Positions 36,705 to 44,905 are shown, counted from the stretch's first letter. The stretch is DNA of 64,000 nt from Devosia sp. Root635 (GCF_001427605.1 NZ_LMGZ01000019.1:124001-188000); one strand, 5' to 3'. Notes: generated by a model not told the origin, from the sequence alone. Made by a program: numbers and translations.

Positions 36705-36801
36705 CACGCCGACGGAGGAATACCACACCGCCAAATTCGGCAAGAAGAGCTTTAGAAATACTGCGATAGGGTGGTCTGAACGGGGCTAGGATTCAATCTT
36801 T

Positions 36802-37155
36802 ATGTCACTGCAGAAACTCGCGAGAGAACTCGATGAGACGGCGCGCCAGACGGCGTCGATGCTAGAAGGCATCACGGAAGCGCTAGACCTTCTTGCCGAC
36901 AAGAACCTGAGCAAGGACGCCACCATCAACGAGGCCGTCCAGATGATCGTCACGGCCCTGCAGGGCCAGGATCGCATCGAGCAGCGCTGCCACAACATGG
37001 CGCTCGCCGTCCGCCAGTTCGCCTTGCTGCCCTCCAACGCGCCCGACAGCGTCTATGACGAGATTTGGTCGAGCCTGACGCTCGACGAACTGCGCGTCCC
37101 CGCCCTCTCAGGCATCGCCGCCCACCAGAGCCACGGCGACGTCGACCTGTTCTAG
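36802..37155 (+). CDS. cheT: CheZ/CheT-like putative CheY phosphatase
   Basis: This 117-residue, mostly helical protein has no signal peptide. The long helix around 45-75 contains LQGQDRIEQR, with Asp57 and Gln61 forming the DxxxQ catalytic pair of CheZ-type phosphatases, in which the Gln orients water onto phospho-CheY. The C-terminal end HGDVDLF is short and acidic like the CheY-binding end of CheZ. The rhizobial che operons carry a small gene next to cheD, called CheT from memory, described as CheZ-like; position and motif fit. Full CheZ is about 214 residues, so this is a reduced version. It is the only plus-strand gene of the che island and has its own terminator. The symbol is tentative. 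Confidence 0.65.
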   Translation: MSLQKLARELDETARQTASMLEGITEALDLLADKNLSKDATINEAVQMIVTALQGQDRIEQRCHNMALAVRQFALLPSNAPDSVYDEIWSSLTLDELRVPALSGIAAHQSHGDVDLF

Positions 37156-37180
37156 ATCCGCAATATTGGCAGGAATGGAC

Positions 37181-37203
37181 GGGCGCCATGGGGCGCCCTT
37201 TTT
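37181..37203 (+). terminator. Terminator of the CheT-like gene
   Basis: Stem GGGCGCC / GGCGCCC with a 4-base loop followed by TTTTT, 25 bases past the stop. Confidence 0.9.
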
Positions 37204-37248
37204 GCATGGCGCTATCGCGCTGCCATCGGTCGCCGCAGGCCGAAAATG

Positions 37249-37270
37249 AAAAAGGGCGCCAGCGGCGCCC
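37249..37270 (-). terminator. Terminator of cheW
   Basis: Stem GGGCGCC / GGCGCCC with a 3-base loop followed on the minus strand by TTTTT, 27 bases past the cheW stop. It is a mirror of the plus-strand terminator 45 bases away. Confidence 0.9.
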
Positions 37271-37297
37271 CTCGATTCATTGACGACAACTAGCGGC

Positions 37298-37786
37298 CTA
37301 ACCGTCCATCTTGGCGCCGCTCACCACCGCATGCAGGTCGATCAAGCCGACCATGCGGCTCTCATGGGTCACGATGCCGTTGAGCAGTTCGGTATCGATC
37401 GAATTGCCTTCCGGCACATTGTGGATGTCGTCGCGGCTGACCGTGAGAATGTCGCTGACCGCATCGACCAGGATGCCGACCCACTTGTCGCCGACGCTCA
37501 TCACCACCACGACATGGTTCTTGGTGGGCGAGGTCTGGCCGTCGCCGAAGCGGGCCCGCAGGTCGAAGATCGGGACGATCGTGCCGCGCAGGTTGATCAC
37601 GCCACGTACGAATTCGCGCGTATTGGGCAGTGGCGTCGCGCCGTTCCAGGCGCGGATTTCGCGGACTGTGGTGATTTCCACGCCATAGGTCTGTTCACCG
37701 ATCGAGAAGGCGATCAACTGCAGGGAATTCTGGGCGGCAACGGCCGATTTGTCGCCGATGTCGTCACGCAAACCGAGCGCTTCCAT
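37298..37786 (-). CDS. cheW: Chemotaxis coupling protein CheW
   Basis: This 162-residue protein is a single CheW domain: QLIAFSIGEQTYGVEITTVREI, then FVRGVINLRGTIVPIFDLRARFG and VGILVDAVSDILTV. It bridges receptors and CheA. The ATG has AAAGG about 6 bases upstream. The 82-base gap to cheA holds a TTAA-N7-TTTA box (37841-37855) 55 bases upstream of the ATG, so cheW may also have its own promoter. A good terminator closes it, so cheW ends the cheS-cheY-cheA-cheW unit. Confidence 0.96.
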   Translation of the reverse strand: MEALGLRDDIGDKSAVAAQNSLQLIAFSIGEQTYGVEITTVREIRAWNGATPLPNTREFVRGVINLRGTIVPIFDLRARFGDGQTSPTKNHVVVVMSVGDKWVGILVDAVSDILTVSRDDIHNVPEGNSIDTELLNGIVTHESRMVGLIDLHAVVSGAKMDG

Positions 37787-37840
37787 TTCGTTGCCTTTCT
37801 GCCGCCTGTTCTGGACGGCTACGCTTTTACCAGCGGCCGC

Positions 37841-37855
37841 TTAAAGCCGCGTTTA
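37841..37855. promoter_or_regulatory. CtrA-like box upstream of cheW
   Basis: TTAA-AGCCGCG-TTTA, within the wider palindrome CTTAAAGCCGCGTTTAAG, 55 bases upstream of the cheW ATG and just after the cheA stop. Confidence 0.5.
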
Positions 37856-37868
37856 AGTCCGGCGGGTT

Positions 37869-40262
37869 TTACGCCGCATTCTTGTGAACGATCGTGGTCT
37901 TCAGCCCCTGCACGTCCACGATCAGCGCGACATTGCCGTCGCCGAGGATCGTGCCACCGGCAATGCCGTCCACGCGTTCGAAATTCTCTTCCAGCGATTT
38001 GATCACCACCTGCTGCTGGCCGATGATGTCGTCGACGATGAGCGCCACCTTGGCCGAGCCTTCGGCCTCGCACAGCACCACGAACCGGTTTTCCGGGTCC
38101 GTCTCGGTGACCATCTCGAAGCGCTGCGCCAGGTCGATGACCTGCACATATTCACCCCGCACCTGCAGCACCTGGCCGCCTGACGGCACCCGCTCGAAGC
38201 TGGCGCGCGAACATTGAATGGTTTCGACGATCGAGGAGAGCGGCACCACATAGGGGCTCTCGCCGACCTTGACCAGCATCACATCGAGCACCGCCAGCGT
38301 CAACGGCAGGCGCAGGGTCATGCGCGTGCCCTTGCCGGTCCAGGAGCGGACATGCACCGAGCCGCCGATCTTCTTGATGTTGCTCAGCACCACGTCCATG
38401 CCGACGCCGCGGCCGGAAATATCGCTGACTTCGCTGGCCGTCGAAAAGCCGGGCGCGAAGATGAGCTGGTCGATCTGCTCGTCCGTCGGATTGATGTCGG
38501 GCGCCACGACACCCTTGTCGCGCGCCACCTGCAGCACGCGCTCGCGATTGATGCCGCCACCATCATCCTCGACGATGATGAGGATATTGCCGCCCGCCTG
38601 TTCGGCCGAAAGGCGGATCGTGCCGGTCTCGTTCTTGCCGCGGCCCAGCCGCTTGTCCGGCGTCTCGATACCGTGGTCGGCCGAGTTGCGGATCATGTGG
38701 GTCAGCGGATCGCTCAACTGCTCGATGACAGTCTTGTCGATTTCGGTGTTCTCGCCAATGGTTTCGAGCTTGATCTTCTTGCCGGTCTTGGTCGCCAGCT
38801 CGCGTACCAGGCGCGGCATTCTGGAGAACACCGACTTCACCGGCTGGGCGCGGATCGCCATCACCGAATCCTGCAGCCCGCGCGTCGTCTGCGCCAGCAC
38901 TTCGAGGCCGCGCACCAGTTCGGTATAGCGCGCCCGCAACGTCTCATCCATCTGCTGGGTGAGCATGGACTGGGTGATGACCAGCTCGCCCACCATGTTG
39001 ACCACGCGGTCCACCTTGTCGAGATCGACGCGGATCGACTGTACGCCGACGCTGCGATTGCCACCACTCTCTTCGCCCTCGCTCGGGGCGGCCGGCGGCG
39101 CAACGCGCACTGGAGCCGCTGCAACGGCGACCGGCGCGGGCGGCTTGGCAATCGGGCTTGGCTGAATGGTCTCGGCCAGTTCGGCAAAGCTCAGACTCGG
39201 CGGCTCTTCGAAACTGTCCTGCACACTGACCGGCGCCGGTTCCGGCTCGGGCGCGAACTGCGGTTCGGGCGCCACATCCTTATCGCCGGAAAAATCGAGC
39301 AGGCTGGCCACCTCGTCATCGGCCAGGGCCAGCAAGTCGGCCGGATCGGGCTCATCGCTCATGGTCGGCTTGGCGGCAGCCTTGGGCGGCGCCACAACCG
39401 GTTCGGGCGCTGGCGGGATATCGAACCCTACAGCGGCGCTACCGAGCTGGGCCACGGCGATATCGCAATCGCCTTCGACGAATTCAAAGACCTCGCGGAT
39501 CATCGCTTCAGTGAGCGAGGAGGAGATCATGGTGATCTCCCACGAGCAATAGACCGCGAAGGGCTCGAAATCGCTCAGCGGCGGAATCTCTTCCAGCACC
39601 GCGCGGACATGCATCTCGCCCAAAGCCGCCAGTTCGCGGAACAGCAGCAGCGGATCGTTGGCGCGGGCATAGAGTGCCCGGTGCGGTGTGAAGCGCACTT
39701 CCCAATGACCCGGCTCGATCTGCATCGGGGCGGAATCGAAGGCATCGTCGACCGGTGCCTCGCCTGCAGCCATTGCAGCCGGAGCCTCGGGCGCGTCAAG
39801 ATTGACCATGACCGGGGTAAATTCGATGTCGAATTCGTCGAGCGGATCGCCGCCTTCATCGTCGCCGGCAGCGGCATCGCCGCGCGCCAGGGCGTCGAAG
39901 CGCTCTTTTTCGTCCATGCCGTAATCGGCCGGCAGGGCCTCGCCGGTTTGGGCGGCCTTGACGTGGTCGGCCACGATGTCGTTGGCGCGGATGCACAGCG
40001 TCACCACGTCGTCGCTCATCTCGATACGGCCATCGCGCACATAGTCGAGCAGCGTCTCATAGGCATGGGCAAAGCCCACCAGCGCCGAGAAGCCGAAGGC
40101 GCCGGCGCCGCCCTTGATCGAGTGGATGGCGCGGAACACGGCATTGAGCCGGTCCGCATCGCGCTCACCGGCCTCGATCGCCGCGAACTGCTCCTCGAGC
40201 TCGGTCAGAAGCTCCGAACATTCGTCGAAATATGTGGCTTTGAAATCGTCGAGATCGCTCAT
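37869..40262 (-). CDS. cheA: Chemotaxis histidine kinase CheA
   Basis: This 797-residue kinase has the P1 domain with His47 in FRAIHSIKGGAGAFGF. The middle part (about 130-395) includes a second structured segment and a long Pro/Ala/Glu-rich linker. The dimerisation domain starts at VNMVGELVITQSMLTQQM (about 418), and the ATP-binding domain has MIRNSADHGIETP, DDGGGINRERV and SGRGVGMDVV. The C-terminal P5 domain (about 660-797) resembles CheW. It phosphorylates both CheY proteins and CheB. The gene follows the first cheY after 34 bases. Length is above the E. coli enzyme (654) because of the linker. Confidence 0.96.
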   Translation of the reverse strand: MSDLDDFKATYFDECSELLTELEEQFAAIEAGERDADRLNAVFRAIHSIKGGAGAFGFSALVGFAHAYETLLDYVRDGRIEMSDDVVTLCIRANDIVADHVKAAQTGEALPADYGMDEKERFDALARGDAAAGDDEGGDPLDEFDIEFTPVMVNLDAPEAPAAMAAGEAPVDDAFDSAPMQIEPGHWEVRFTPHRALYARANDPLLLFRELAALGEMHVRAVLEEIPPLSDFEPFAVYCSWEITMISSSLTEAMIREVFEFVEGDCDIAVAQLGSAAVGFDIPPAPEPVVAPPKAAAKPTMSDEPDPADLLALADDEVASLLDFSGDKDVAPEPQFAPEPEPAPVSVQDSFEEPPSLSFAELAETIQPSPIAKPPAPVAVAAAPVRVAPPAAPSEGEESGGNRSVGVQSIRVDLDKVDRVVNMVGELVITQSMLTQQMDETLRARYTELVRGLEVLAQTTRGLQDSVMAIRAQPVKSVFSRMPRLVRELATKTGKKIKLETIGENTEIDKTVIEQLSDPLTHMIRNSADHGIETPDKRLGRGKNETGTIRLSAEQAGGNILIIVEDDGGGINRERVLQVARDKGVVAPDINPTDEQIDQLIFAPGFSTASEVSDISGRGVGMDVVLSNIKKIGGSVHVRSWTGKGTRMTLRLPLTLAVLDVMLVKVGESPYVVPLSSIVETIQCSRASFERVPSGGQVLQVRGEYVQVIDLAQRFEMVTETDPENRFVVLCEAEGSAKVALIVDDIIGQQQVVIKSLEENFERVDGIAGGTILGDGNVALIVDVQGLKTTIVHKNAA

Positions 40263-40296
40263 GCGAACACGTCCAACCCTTCTGGGTTCTGGGGGC

Positions 40297-40665
40297 TTAG
40301 TGCACGACCCGGTGGATGACCGAGATGAGTTTTTCCGGATCGAACGGCTTGACGATCCAACCCGTACCGCCGGCCGCCTTGCCCTGGTCGCGCTTGTCCT
40401 GGCTGGTTTCGGTGGTGAGGATCAGGATGGGCAGGCTCTGGTGATTGCCCGTTGCCCGCACATTCTTGATGAATTCGATACCGTCCATGACGGGCATGTT
40501 GATATCGGTGATGACAACATCGACCGTCTCGGTCTTGAGCACGTCGAGCCCCTGCTTGCCGTCTTCGGCCTGCAGCACCTCGAACCCGGCATTGGAGAGG
40601 GTATGGTGCAGCATGGCGAGGATCGTCCTCGAATCGTCCACCGTGAGAACCCGCAAAGTCGTCAT
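40297..40665 (-). CDS. cheY: Chemotaxis response regulator CheY (likely CheY1 sink)
   Basis: This 122-residue receiver domain has Asp10-Asp11, the phosphoacceptor Asp54 in VITDINMPVMDGIEF, and the C-terminal Lys in WIVKPFDPEKL. It lies between the cheS-like gene (four-base ATGA overlap) and cheA. The position beside cheA is that of rhizobial CheY1, which drains phosphate from CheA rather than turning the motor; this role is inferred, not visible in the sequence. The two CheY proteins of the window are clearly different (DINMP here, DWNM in the other). Confidence 0.92.
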   Translation of the reverse strand: MTTLRVLTVDDSRTILAMLHHTLSNAGFEVLQAEDGKQGLDVLKTETVDVVITDINMPVMDGIEFIKNVRATGNHQSLPILILTTETSQDKRDQGKAAGGTGWIVKPFDPEKLISVIHRVVH

Positions 40666-40952
40666 CCTCTCATCATCCCCGAAAACTGGGTGCTGAGACC
40701 CAGGCGCTCGATGGCGGTCACAAGGGCCGCGCTCGGCTGCTCAATGGCAAAGTCAAAATGATTTCTCCGGGCGGTTTCGGCCGCGCTGATCAGCATGAAC
40801 AGCGCATTGGTCGACACGCGCTCGACCGCACCGGCCGTCACGGTGACCGGTCCCTCCTCGATCGCGTCGATCAGGCCGTCACGGATGCCGTCGAGCGAGT
40901 CAAGGTCGATGACCGCTGGCAAGGCGACGGATTTCTTGGTCTTGCTGACCAT
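40662..40952 (-). CDS. cheS: STAS-like chemotaxis protein, CheS-like
   Basis: The protein has 96 residues from the ATG at 40952; a TTG ten codons upstream is the alternative. It resembles a STAS domain: SVALPAVIDLDSLDGIRDGLIDAI, EEGPVTVTAGAVERVSTNALFML, and a last helix with SAALVTAIERLGLS. It is the first gene of the unit before cheY-cheA. In Sinorhizobium the gene in this place encodes CheS, a protein of about this length that helps CheA to bind CheY1 (recalled from memory). The start choice is supported by the CtrA-like box lying 52 bases upstream, the same distance as for cheD and cheW. The assignment rests on size, position and STAS-like features. Confidence 0.72.
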   Translation of the reverse strand: MVSKTKKSVALPAVIDLDSLDGIRDGLIDAIEEGPVTVTAGAVERVSTNALFMLISAAETARRNHFDFAIEQPSAALVTAIERLGLSTQFSGMMRG

Positions 40953-41003
40953 GGCGATTGATGCCCCCGGAGTTTTCTCCAAGCGGCAGTTTCCATGGGA
41001 ACG

Positions 41004-41020
41004 GTTTAAGAAGTGCTAAC
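41004..41020. promoter_or_regulatory. CtrA-like box upstream of the cheS-cheY-cheA-cheW unit
   Basis: GTTTAA-GAAGT-GCTAAC has the same layout as the box at cheD (GTTAGC-N5-GCTAAC). It can be read as TTTA-N7-CTAA, two mismatches to the CtrA consensus. It lies 52 bases upstream of the chosen cheS ATG. Confidence 0.45.
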
Positions 41021-41172
41021 CTTGATGCCGATCGGGATTGCCGCGTTTCCGCCTTGCATCCATGGCACTGGCGCCACCGCCTCCGACCCGTTCTGGCACA
41101 ACCGCGCTTTTCCCTTGCGGCGGGCGACGGGAGGGGGGTAACCCAAGCACGCCTATTCGAATTGGACCTGCC

Positions 41173-42492
41173 ATGACCAGCTCAATCGCCCTGACCGGCC
41201 TCGCCCGCGACCTTGCCGCCCGCGCCGAAACCGGCAAGCCGATCCGCGTCGGGGTCATCGGCTCGGGCGAGATGGGCACCGATCTCGTGACCCAGATGAG
41301 CCTGATGGCCGGCATCGAGATGGCGGCCATCGCCACCCGCCGCCCCCATACCGCGCTCGACGCCATGACCATCGCCTATGGCGAGGATTCGATGGGCAAG
41401 GTCGCCGACAGCCCGGCCCAAGCATTGGCCGCCATTGAGGCCGGCAAGATCGCCATCACCTCGGCCGAAACCCTTGTCACCACTGACAATATCGACGTCG
41501 TCATCGACGCCACCGGCAAGCCCGGCGTCGCCGCCGACTATGACCTGCTCGCCATGGAACATGGCAAGCATCTGGTGATGATGAATGTCGAGGCCGACGT
41601 CACCATCGGGCCCTACCTCAAGGCGCAGGCCGACAGACTGGGCGTGGTCTATTCCGTGGGCGCCGGGGATGAGCCCAGCTCCTGCATGGAACTGATTGAA
41701 TTCGTTACAGCTTTGGGCCTGCCCATCGTCGCCGCCGGCAAAGGCAAGAACAATCCCCTGCGTCACGATGCGGTGCCCGACGACTATCGGGAAGAGGCGA
41801 CCCGCCGCAACATGAACCCCAGGATGCTGGTGGAATTCGTCGATGGCTCCAAGACCATGGTGGAGATGTGCGCCATTGCCAATGCCACCGGGCTGGTGCC
41901 CGATGTGCCGGGCATGCACGGGCCGAAAGCCGACCGCGACGACATGGCCAAGGTGTTGATTCCAAAGGCGGATGGCGGGATTCTCAACCGCTCTGGCGTT
42001 GTCGATTTCACCATCGGCAAGGGCGTGGCGCCTGGCGTCTTCGTGATCGTCAAGGCTGAGCATCCCCGCATCATCGAGCGGATGGATGATCTTCATATCG
42101 GGCATGGCCCCTATTACAGTTTCTTCCGGCCCTATCACCTGACCAGCCTCGAAGTGCCGCTGACCTGTGCCCGGATCATGCTGCATGGCAAGCCCGACAT
42201 GGTGCCGCTGCCCCAGCCGGTAGCCGAGGTTTGTGCCGTGGCAAAGCGCGATCTTGCGACCGGCGAAACCTTTGATGCCATTGGAGAAACCTGCTATCGC
42301 AGCTACACCATGACCATCACCGACAGCCGTGCCGCCGGGGCGGTGCCGGTGGGCCTGCTGGAGGGCGGCAAGGTGACAGCGCCGGTGAAAAAGGGCGAAC
42401 TGCTGACCCGGGCCAACAGCCAGCCGGACACCTCGACCCGCCTCTTCGCGCTGCGCCAGGCGCAGGATCGCATGCTGGGCCTCGCCCATTAG
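41173..42492 (+). CDS. NAD(P)-binding oxidoreductase with C-terminal SAF domain (homoserine dehydrogenase-like)
   Basis: The protein has 439 residues from the ATG at 41173; the longer frame has 45 unlikely residues. The Rossmann part starts VGVIGSGEMGTDLVTQMSLM and includes DVVIDATGKPGVAADYDLLA and HGKHLVMMNVEADVTIG, as in homoserine dehydrogenase-like proteins. The central SVGAGDEPSSCMELIEFVTALG and the FFRPYHLTSLEVPLTCAR block are typical of a family annotated as SAF-domain oxidoreductases. The C-terminal 90 residues, with VGLLEGGKVTAPVKKGELLT, are the SAF (antifreeze-like/FlgA-type) part. Related enzymes act on branched or rare sugar acids. Aspartate-pathway function is unlikely since the usual catalytic domain is absent. 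Substrate is unknown. Confidence 0.75.
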   Translation: MTSSIALTGLARDLAARAETGKPIRVGVIGSGEMGTDLVTQMSLMAGIEMAAIATRRPHTALDAMTIAYGEDSMGKVADSPAQALAAIEAGKIAITSAETLVTTDNIDVVIDATGKPGVAADYDLLAMEHGKHLVMMNVEADVTIGPYLKAQADRLGVVYSVGAGDEPSSCMELIEFVTALGLPIVAAGKGKNNPLRHDAVPDDYREEATRRNMNPRMLVEFVDGSKTMVEMCAIANATGLVPDVPGMHGPKADRDDMAKVLIPKADGGILNRSGVVDFTIGKGVAPGVFVIVKAEHPRIIERMDDLHIGHGPYYSFFRPYHLTSLEVPLTCARIMLHGKPDMVPLPQPVAEVCAVAKRDLATGETFDAIGETCYRSYTMTITDSRAAGAVPVGLLEGGKVTAPVKKGELLTRANSQPDTSTRLFALRQAQDRMLGLAH

Positions 42493-42567
42493 CATCAGGG
42501 CCGAATTGGTTAGCACACTGTTAGCATCGACGCATTCGACCGGTTGATTTTCGCGGTCCGCCGGATT

Positions 42568-42594
42568 AATTCCTGACTAAATAATTCAGGAATT
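42568..42594. promoter_or_regulatory. IRO-type iron box (TGA-N9-TCA), putative RirA site
   Basis: A perfect 9-bp inverted repeat AATTCCTGA / TCAGGAATT with a 9-base centre gives TGA-N9-TCA, the iron-responsive operator form bound by RirA in Rhizobiales. It ends 6 bases before the ATG of the siderophore-interacting protein, and the second arm contains the AGGAA ribosome-binding site. Confidence 0.75.
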
Positions 42595-42599
42595 TTCCC

Positions 42600-43406
42600 A
42601 TGACCGATTCCATCGATCCGCGCGCGCCGCAACGCATCCGCCACGACACGCGCATGCGCCTGCTCGAAGCCACTGATATAACCGACATCACACCGAAAAT
42701 GCGCCGCGTCCGCTTCAGCGGCGACATGGAGGGCTTCGCCTCGCCCGGCCATGCCGACCACATCAAGGCATTCTTCTTCCCCAAAGGCGTCGAGCCCAAG
42801 CTGGTGCCCATCGGTCCGCGCGGCGCCGAATTCGCCGAGGGCGAGCGCCCGGACATGCGCGACTATACCCCGCGCGCCTGGGACGTGGACAACGGCTGGA
42901 TCGACCTCGATTTCGTGCTGCATGGCGATGGCCCCGCCTCGAGCTGGGCGGCCGAAGCCCAGGTCGGCAGCAAGCTGGTGATCGGCGGGCCGCGCGGCTC
43001 GATCGTCGTGCCATCAGCCTATGACTGGTACCTGCTGGCTGGCGACGAAACCGCCCTGCCCGCGCTCGGCCGACGCATCGAGGAACTGCCTGCCGGCAGC
43101 AAGATCATCGCCGTGATCGAAGTGGCCGATGCCGCCGAGGAACAGCGCTTTACATCGGCAGCGGATGTGAGCCTGCACTATGTCCACCGCAATGGCGCCG
43201 CCGCCGGCAGGACGAGCCTGGTGCTCGATGCCATCAAGGGGCTGAGTTTTCCGGAGGGCGCGGCCTATGCCTATATTGCCGGCGAAGTCGGCATGTCCCA
43301 GGCGGTACGGGCGCATCTGCAAGACGAGCGCGGCTTCGACCCCCAGTATATCAAGGCCGCCGGCTATTGGCGGCTGGGCGTGGCCGATGCGCATGAGGAT
43401 CATTGA
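42600..43406 (+). CDS. Siderophore-interacting protein (flavin-dependent ferric reductase)
   Basis: This 268-residue protein of the ViuB/SIP family has an FAD-binding domain with the RDYTPRAW motif and an NAD(P)-binding half with YLLAGDETALPALGRRIEELP. The late AYIAGEVGMSQAVRAHLQDERGFDP and YIKAAGYWRLG blocks are diagnostic. It releases iron from ferric siderophores in the cytoplasm by reduction. No siderophore synthesis or uptake gene is near, so it probably works with transporters elsewhere. The start is preceded by an IRO-type box. A direct pair TTAGCACACTGTTAG lies 90 bases upstream. Confidence 0.9.
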   Translation: MTDSIDPRAPQRIRHDTRMRLLEATDITDITPKMRRVRFSGDMEGFASPGHADHIKAFFFPKGVEPKLVPIGPRGAEFAEGERPDMRDYTPRAWDVDNGWIDLDFVLHGDGPASSWAAEAQVGSKLVIGGPRGSIVVPSAYDWYLLAGDETALPALGRRIEELPAGSKIIAVIEVADAAEEQRFTSAADVSLHYVHRNGAAAGRTSLVLDAIKGLSFPEGAAYAYIAGEVGMSQAVRAHLQDERGFDPQYIKAAGYWRLGVADAHEDH

Positions 43407-43443
43407 GCGCTTATTGGTTCTCTGTTGACGCCTTGGAGTGGAG

Positions 43444-43602
43444 CCACCCCTCGCCCCTTGTGGGAGAGGGGCAATTTCCTCGTTCAGAGGAAATTGCGGG
43501 TGAGGGGTACTGCGTCATCCTATGCTTCAGGGCTTGTAGGTAGTCCGGCGCCCCCTCATCCGCCCTTCGGGCACCTTCTCCCACGAGGGGAGAAGGGGGC
43601 AC
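43444..43602. repeat. Palindromic intergenic repeats (two units)
   Basis: Unit one (43444-43510) has GGGAGAGGGGC arms and a perfect 11-bp stem GCAATTTCCTC / GAGGAAATTGC. Unit two (43548-43602) has CCTTCTCCC / GGGAGAAGG arms. The 291-base gap 43407-43697 holds only these elements and the promoter of the next gene. Similar G/C-rich elements are at 9.7, 44.8, 49.1 and 54.9 kb. Confidence 0.75.
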
Positions 43603-43697
43603 GGTGCTTGCGGCGCGACATTGCCAGTTCCGCTCTTCCATACTAGCCAATCCCCCGGCCTGCCGCTAAAGCTCTGCGCACCAAACAGGAGTGCGTC

Positions 43698-44702
43698 ATG
43701 AGCAGCAAGAAAGTCCGCTGGGGGATTTTGTCCACCGCCAATATCGGCATGCAGAAGGTGACGCCGGGTATCATGGCTTCGGAACATTCCGAAGTGGTGG
43801 CCATTGCCTCGCGCGACCTGGGCAAGGCCCGCAAGGCCGCTGACAAGCTGGGCATTGCCAAGGCCTATGGCTCCTATGAGGCGCTGTTTGCCGATCCCGA
43901 TATCGACGCCATCTACAATCCCCTGCCCAACCACCTGCATGTGCCGATGACGGTGGCGGCGGCCAAAGCGGGCAAGCATGTGCTGTGCGAAAAGCCCATC
44001 GCGCTCAATGCCAAGGACGCCGAAGCCCTGCGCCAGTGCCCGCCCGAAGCCATCGTGCTCGAAGCCTTCATGGTGCGGTTCCACCCGCAATGGGCCAGAG
44101 CCCGTGAAATCATCCGCTCGGGCGAACTGGGCGAGGTGCGCGCCATCAATGCGGCCTTCACCTATTTCAACGCCGACCCCAATAATGTGCGCAACCAGGC
44201 CGATATCGGCGGCGGCGGCATCATGGATATCGGCTGCTACCCCATCACCGCCGCCCGCTTCCTGTTTGAAGCCGAGCCCAAGCGCGTCGTCTCGCTGGTG
44301 GAGCGCGACGAAACCTTCGGCACCGACAAGCTGGCCAGCGTCATCGCCGATTTCGGCAATGGACGGCAGCTCAATTTCACCTGCTCGACCCAGACCGCGC
44401 CGCATCAGCGCGTGCTGGTGCTGGGCAGCAAGGCCAAGCTCGAAGTCATCATCCCCTTCAATGCCCCGGCCAATGAGCGCACCGCCATCACGGTGGATAC
44501 CGGCGCCCCCTTCGACGGCTCGCTGGCGCGGCGGGAAATCCTGCCGGCGGTGGATCAATATACCGAGCAGGCCGAGGCGTTTGCGCTGGCGGTGCTGGGC
44601 GAGAAGCAACTGCCCTGGGGAATCGAGGATGCGATTGCCTCGATGCGGGTGATCGATGCGGTGTTCGAGAGCGAGAAGACTGGAGGCTGGGTGGCGGTTT
44701 AG
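43698..44702 (+). CDS. Gfo/Idh/MocA-family oxidoreductase
   Basis: This 334-residue protein has a Rossmann N-terminus (WGILSTANIGMQKVTPGI), the family motif HVLCEKPIALNAKDA with the conserved EKP lysine, and the catalytic-region segment GGGGIMDIGCYPITAARFLF with the Asp...His/Tyr pattern (here GCYP). These enzymes oxidise or reduce sugars or inositols using NAD(P). The sequence is closest in style to 1,5-anhydro-D-fructose reductase or xylose dehydrogenase types, but the exact substrate cannot be read. The ATG has AGGAG upstream. It stands alone between two repeat-rich gaps. Confidence 0.88.
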   Translation: MSSKKVRWGILSTANIGMQKVTPGIMASEHSEVVAIASRDLGKARKAADKLGIAKAYGSYEALFADPDIDAIYNPLPNHLHVPMTVAAAKAGKHVLCEKPIALNAKDAEALRQCPPEAIVLEAFMVRFHPQWARAREIIRSGELGEVRAINAAFTYFNADPNNVRNQADIGGGGIMDIGCYPITAARFLFEAEPKRVVSLVERDETFGTDKLASVIADFGNGRQLNFTCSTQTAPHQRVLVLGSKAKLEVIIPFNAPANERTAITVDTGAPFDGSLARREILPAVDQYTEQAEAFALAVLGEKQLPWGIEDAIASMRVIDAVFESEKTGGWVAV

Positions 44703-44762
44703 CCTGAGGCACCAACGCCCACCGTCTCTGCCCTCGGGGGTGCAGGTCGCGATGGCAGTGTT

Positions 44763-44905
44763 CATCGCCTCCCTCCTCCTTGAGGGGAGGGAATGAGGGT
44801 GGGGGTCTGTCAGTGAACCACTGAGGCACCCCCTCCCCAGCTCTGCTACGGCCCTTCGGGCCGAGCGGCGCTACCCTCCCCTCAAGGGGGAGGGTGGGCA
44901 GGAGC
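44763..44905. repeat. Palindromic intergenic repeat
   Basis: G/C-rich arms CCTCCTTGAGGGGAGGG and CCCTCCCCTCAAGGGGGAGGG, with an inner stem GGCCCTTCGGGCC-like loop. It lies between the convergent oxidoreductase and TetR genes and probably ends both transcripts. Confidence 0.7.

Noticed and set aside
38214..40319. Plus-strand open frame of 701 codons opposite cheA
   Set aside because: CheA on the minus strand has all kinase domains; the opposite frame is His/Arg/Gln-rich shadow sequence.
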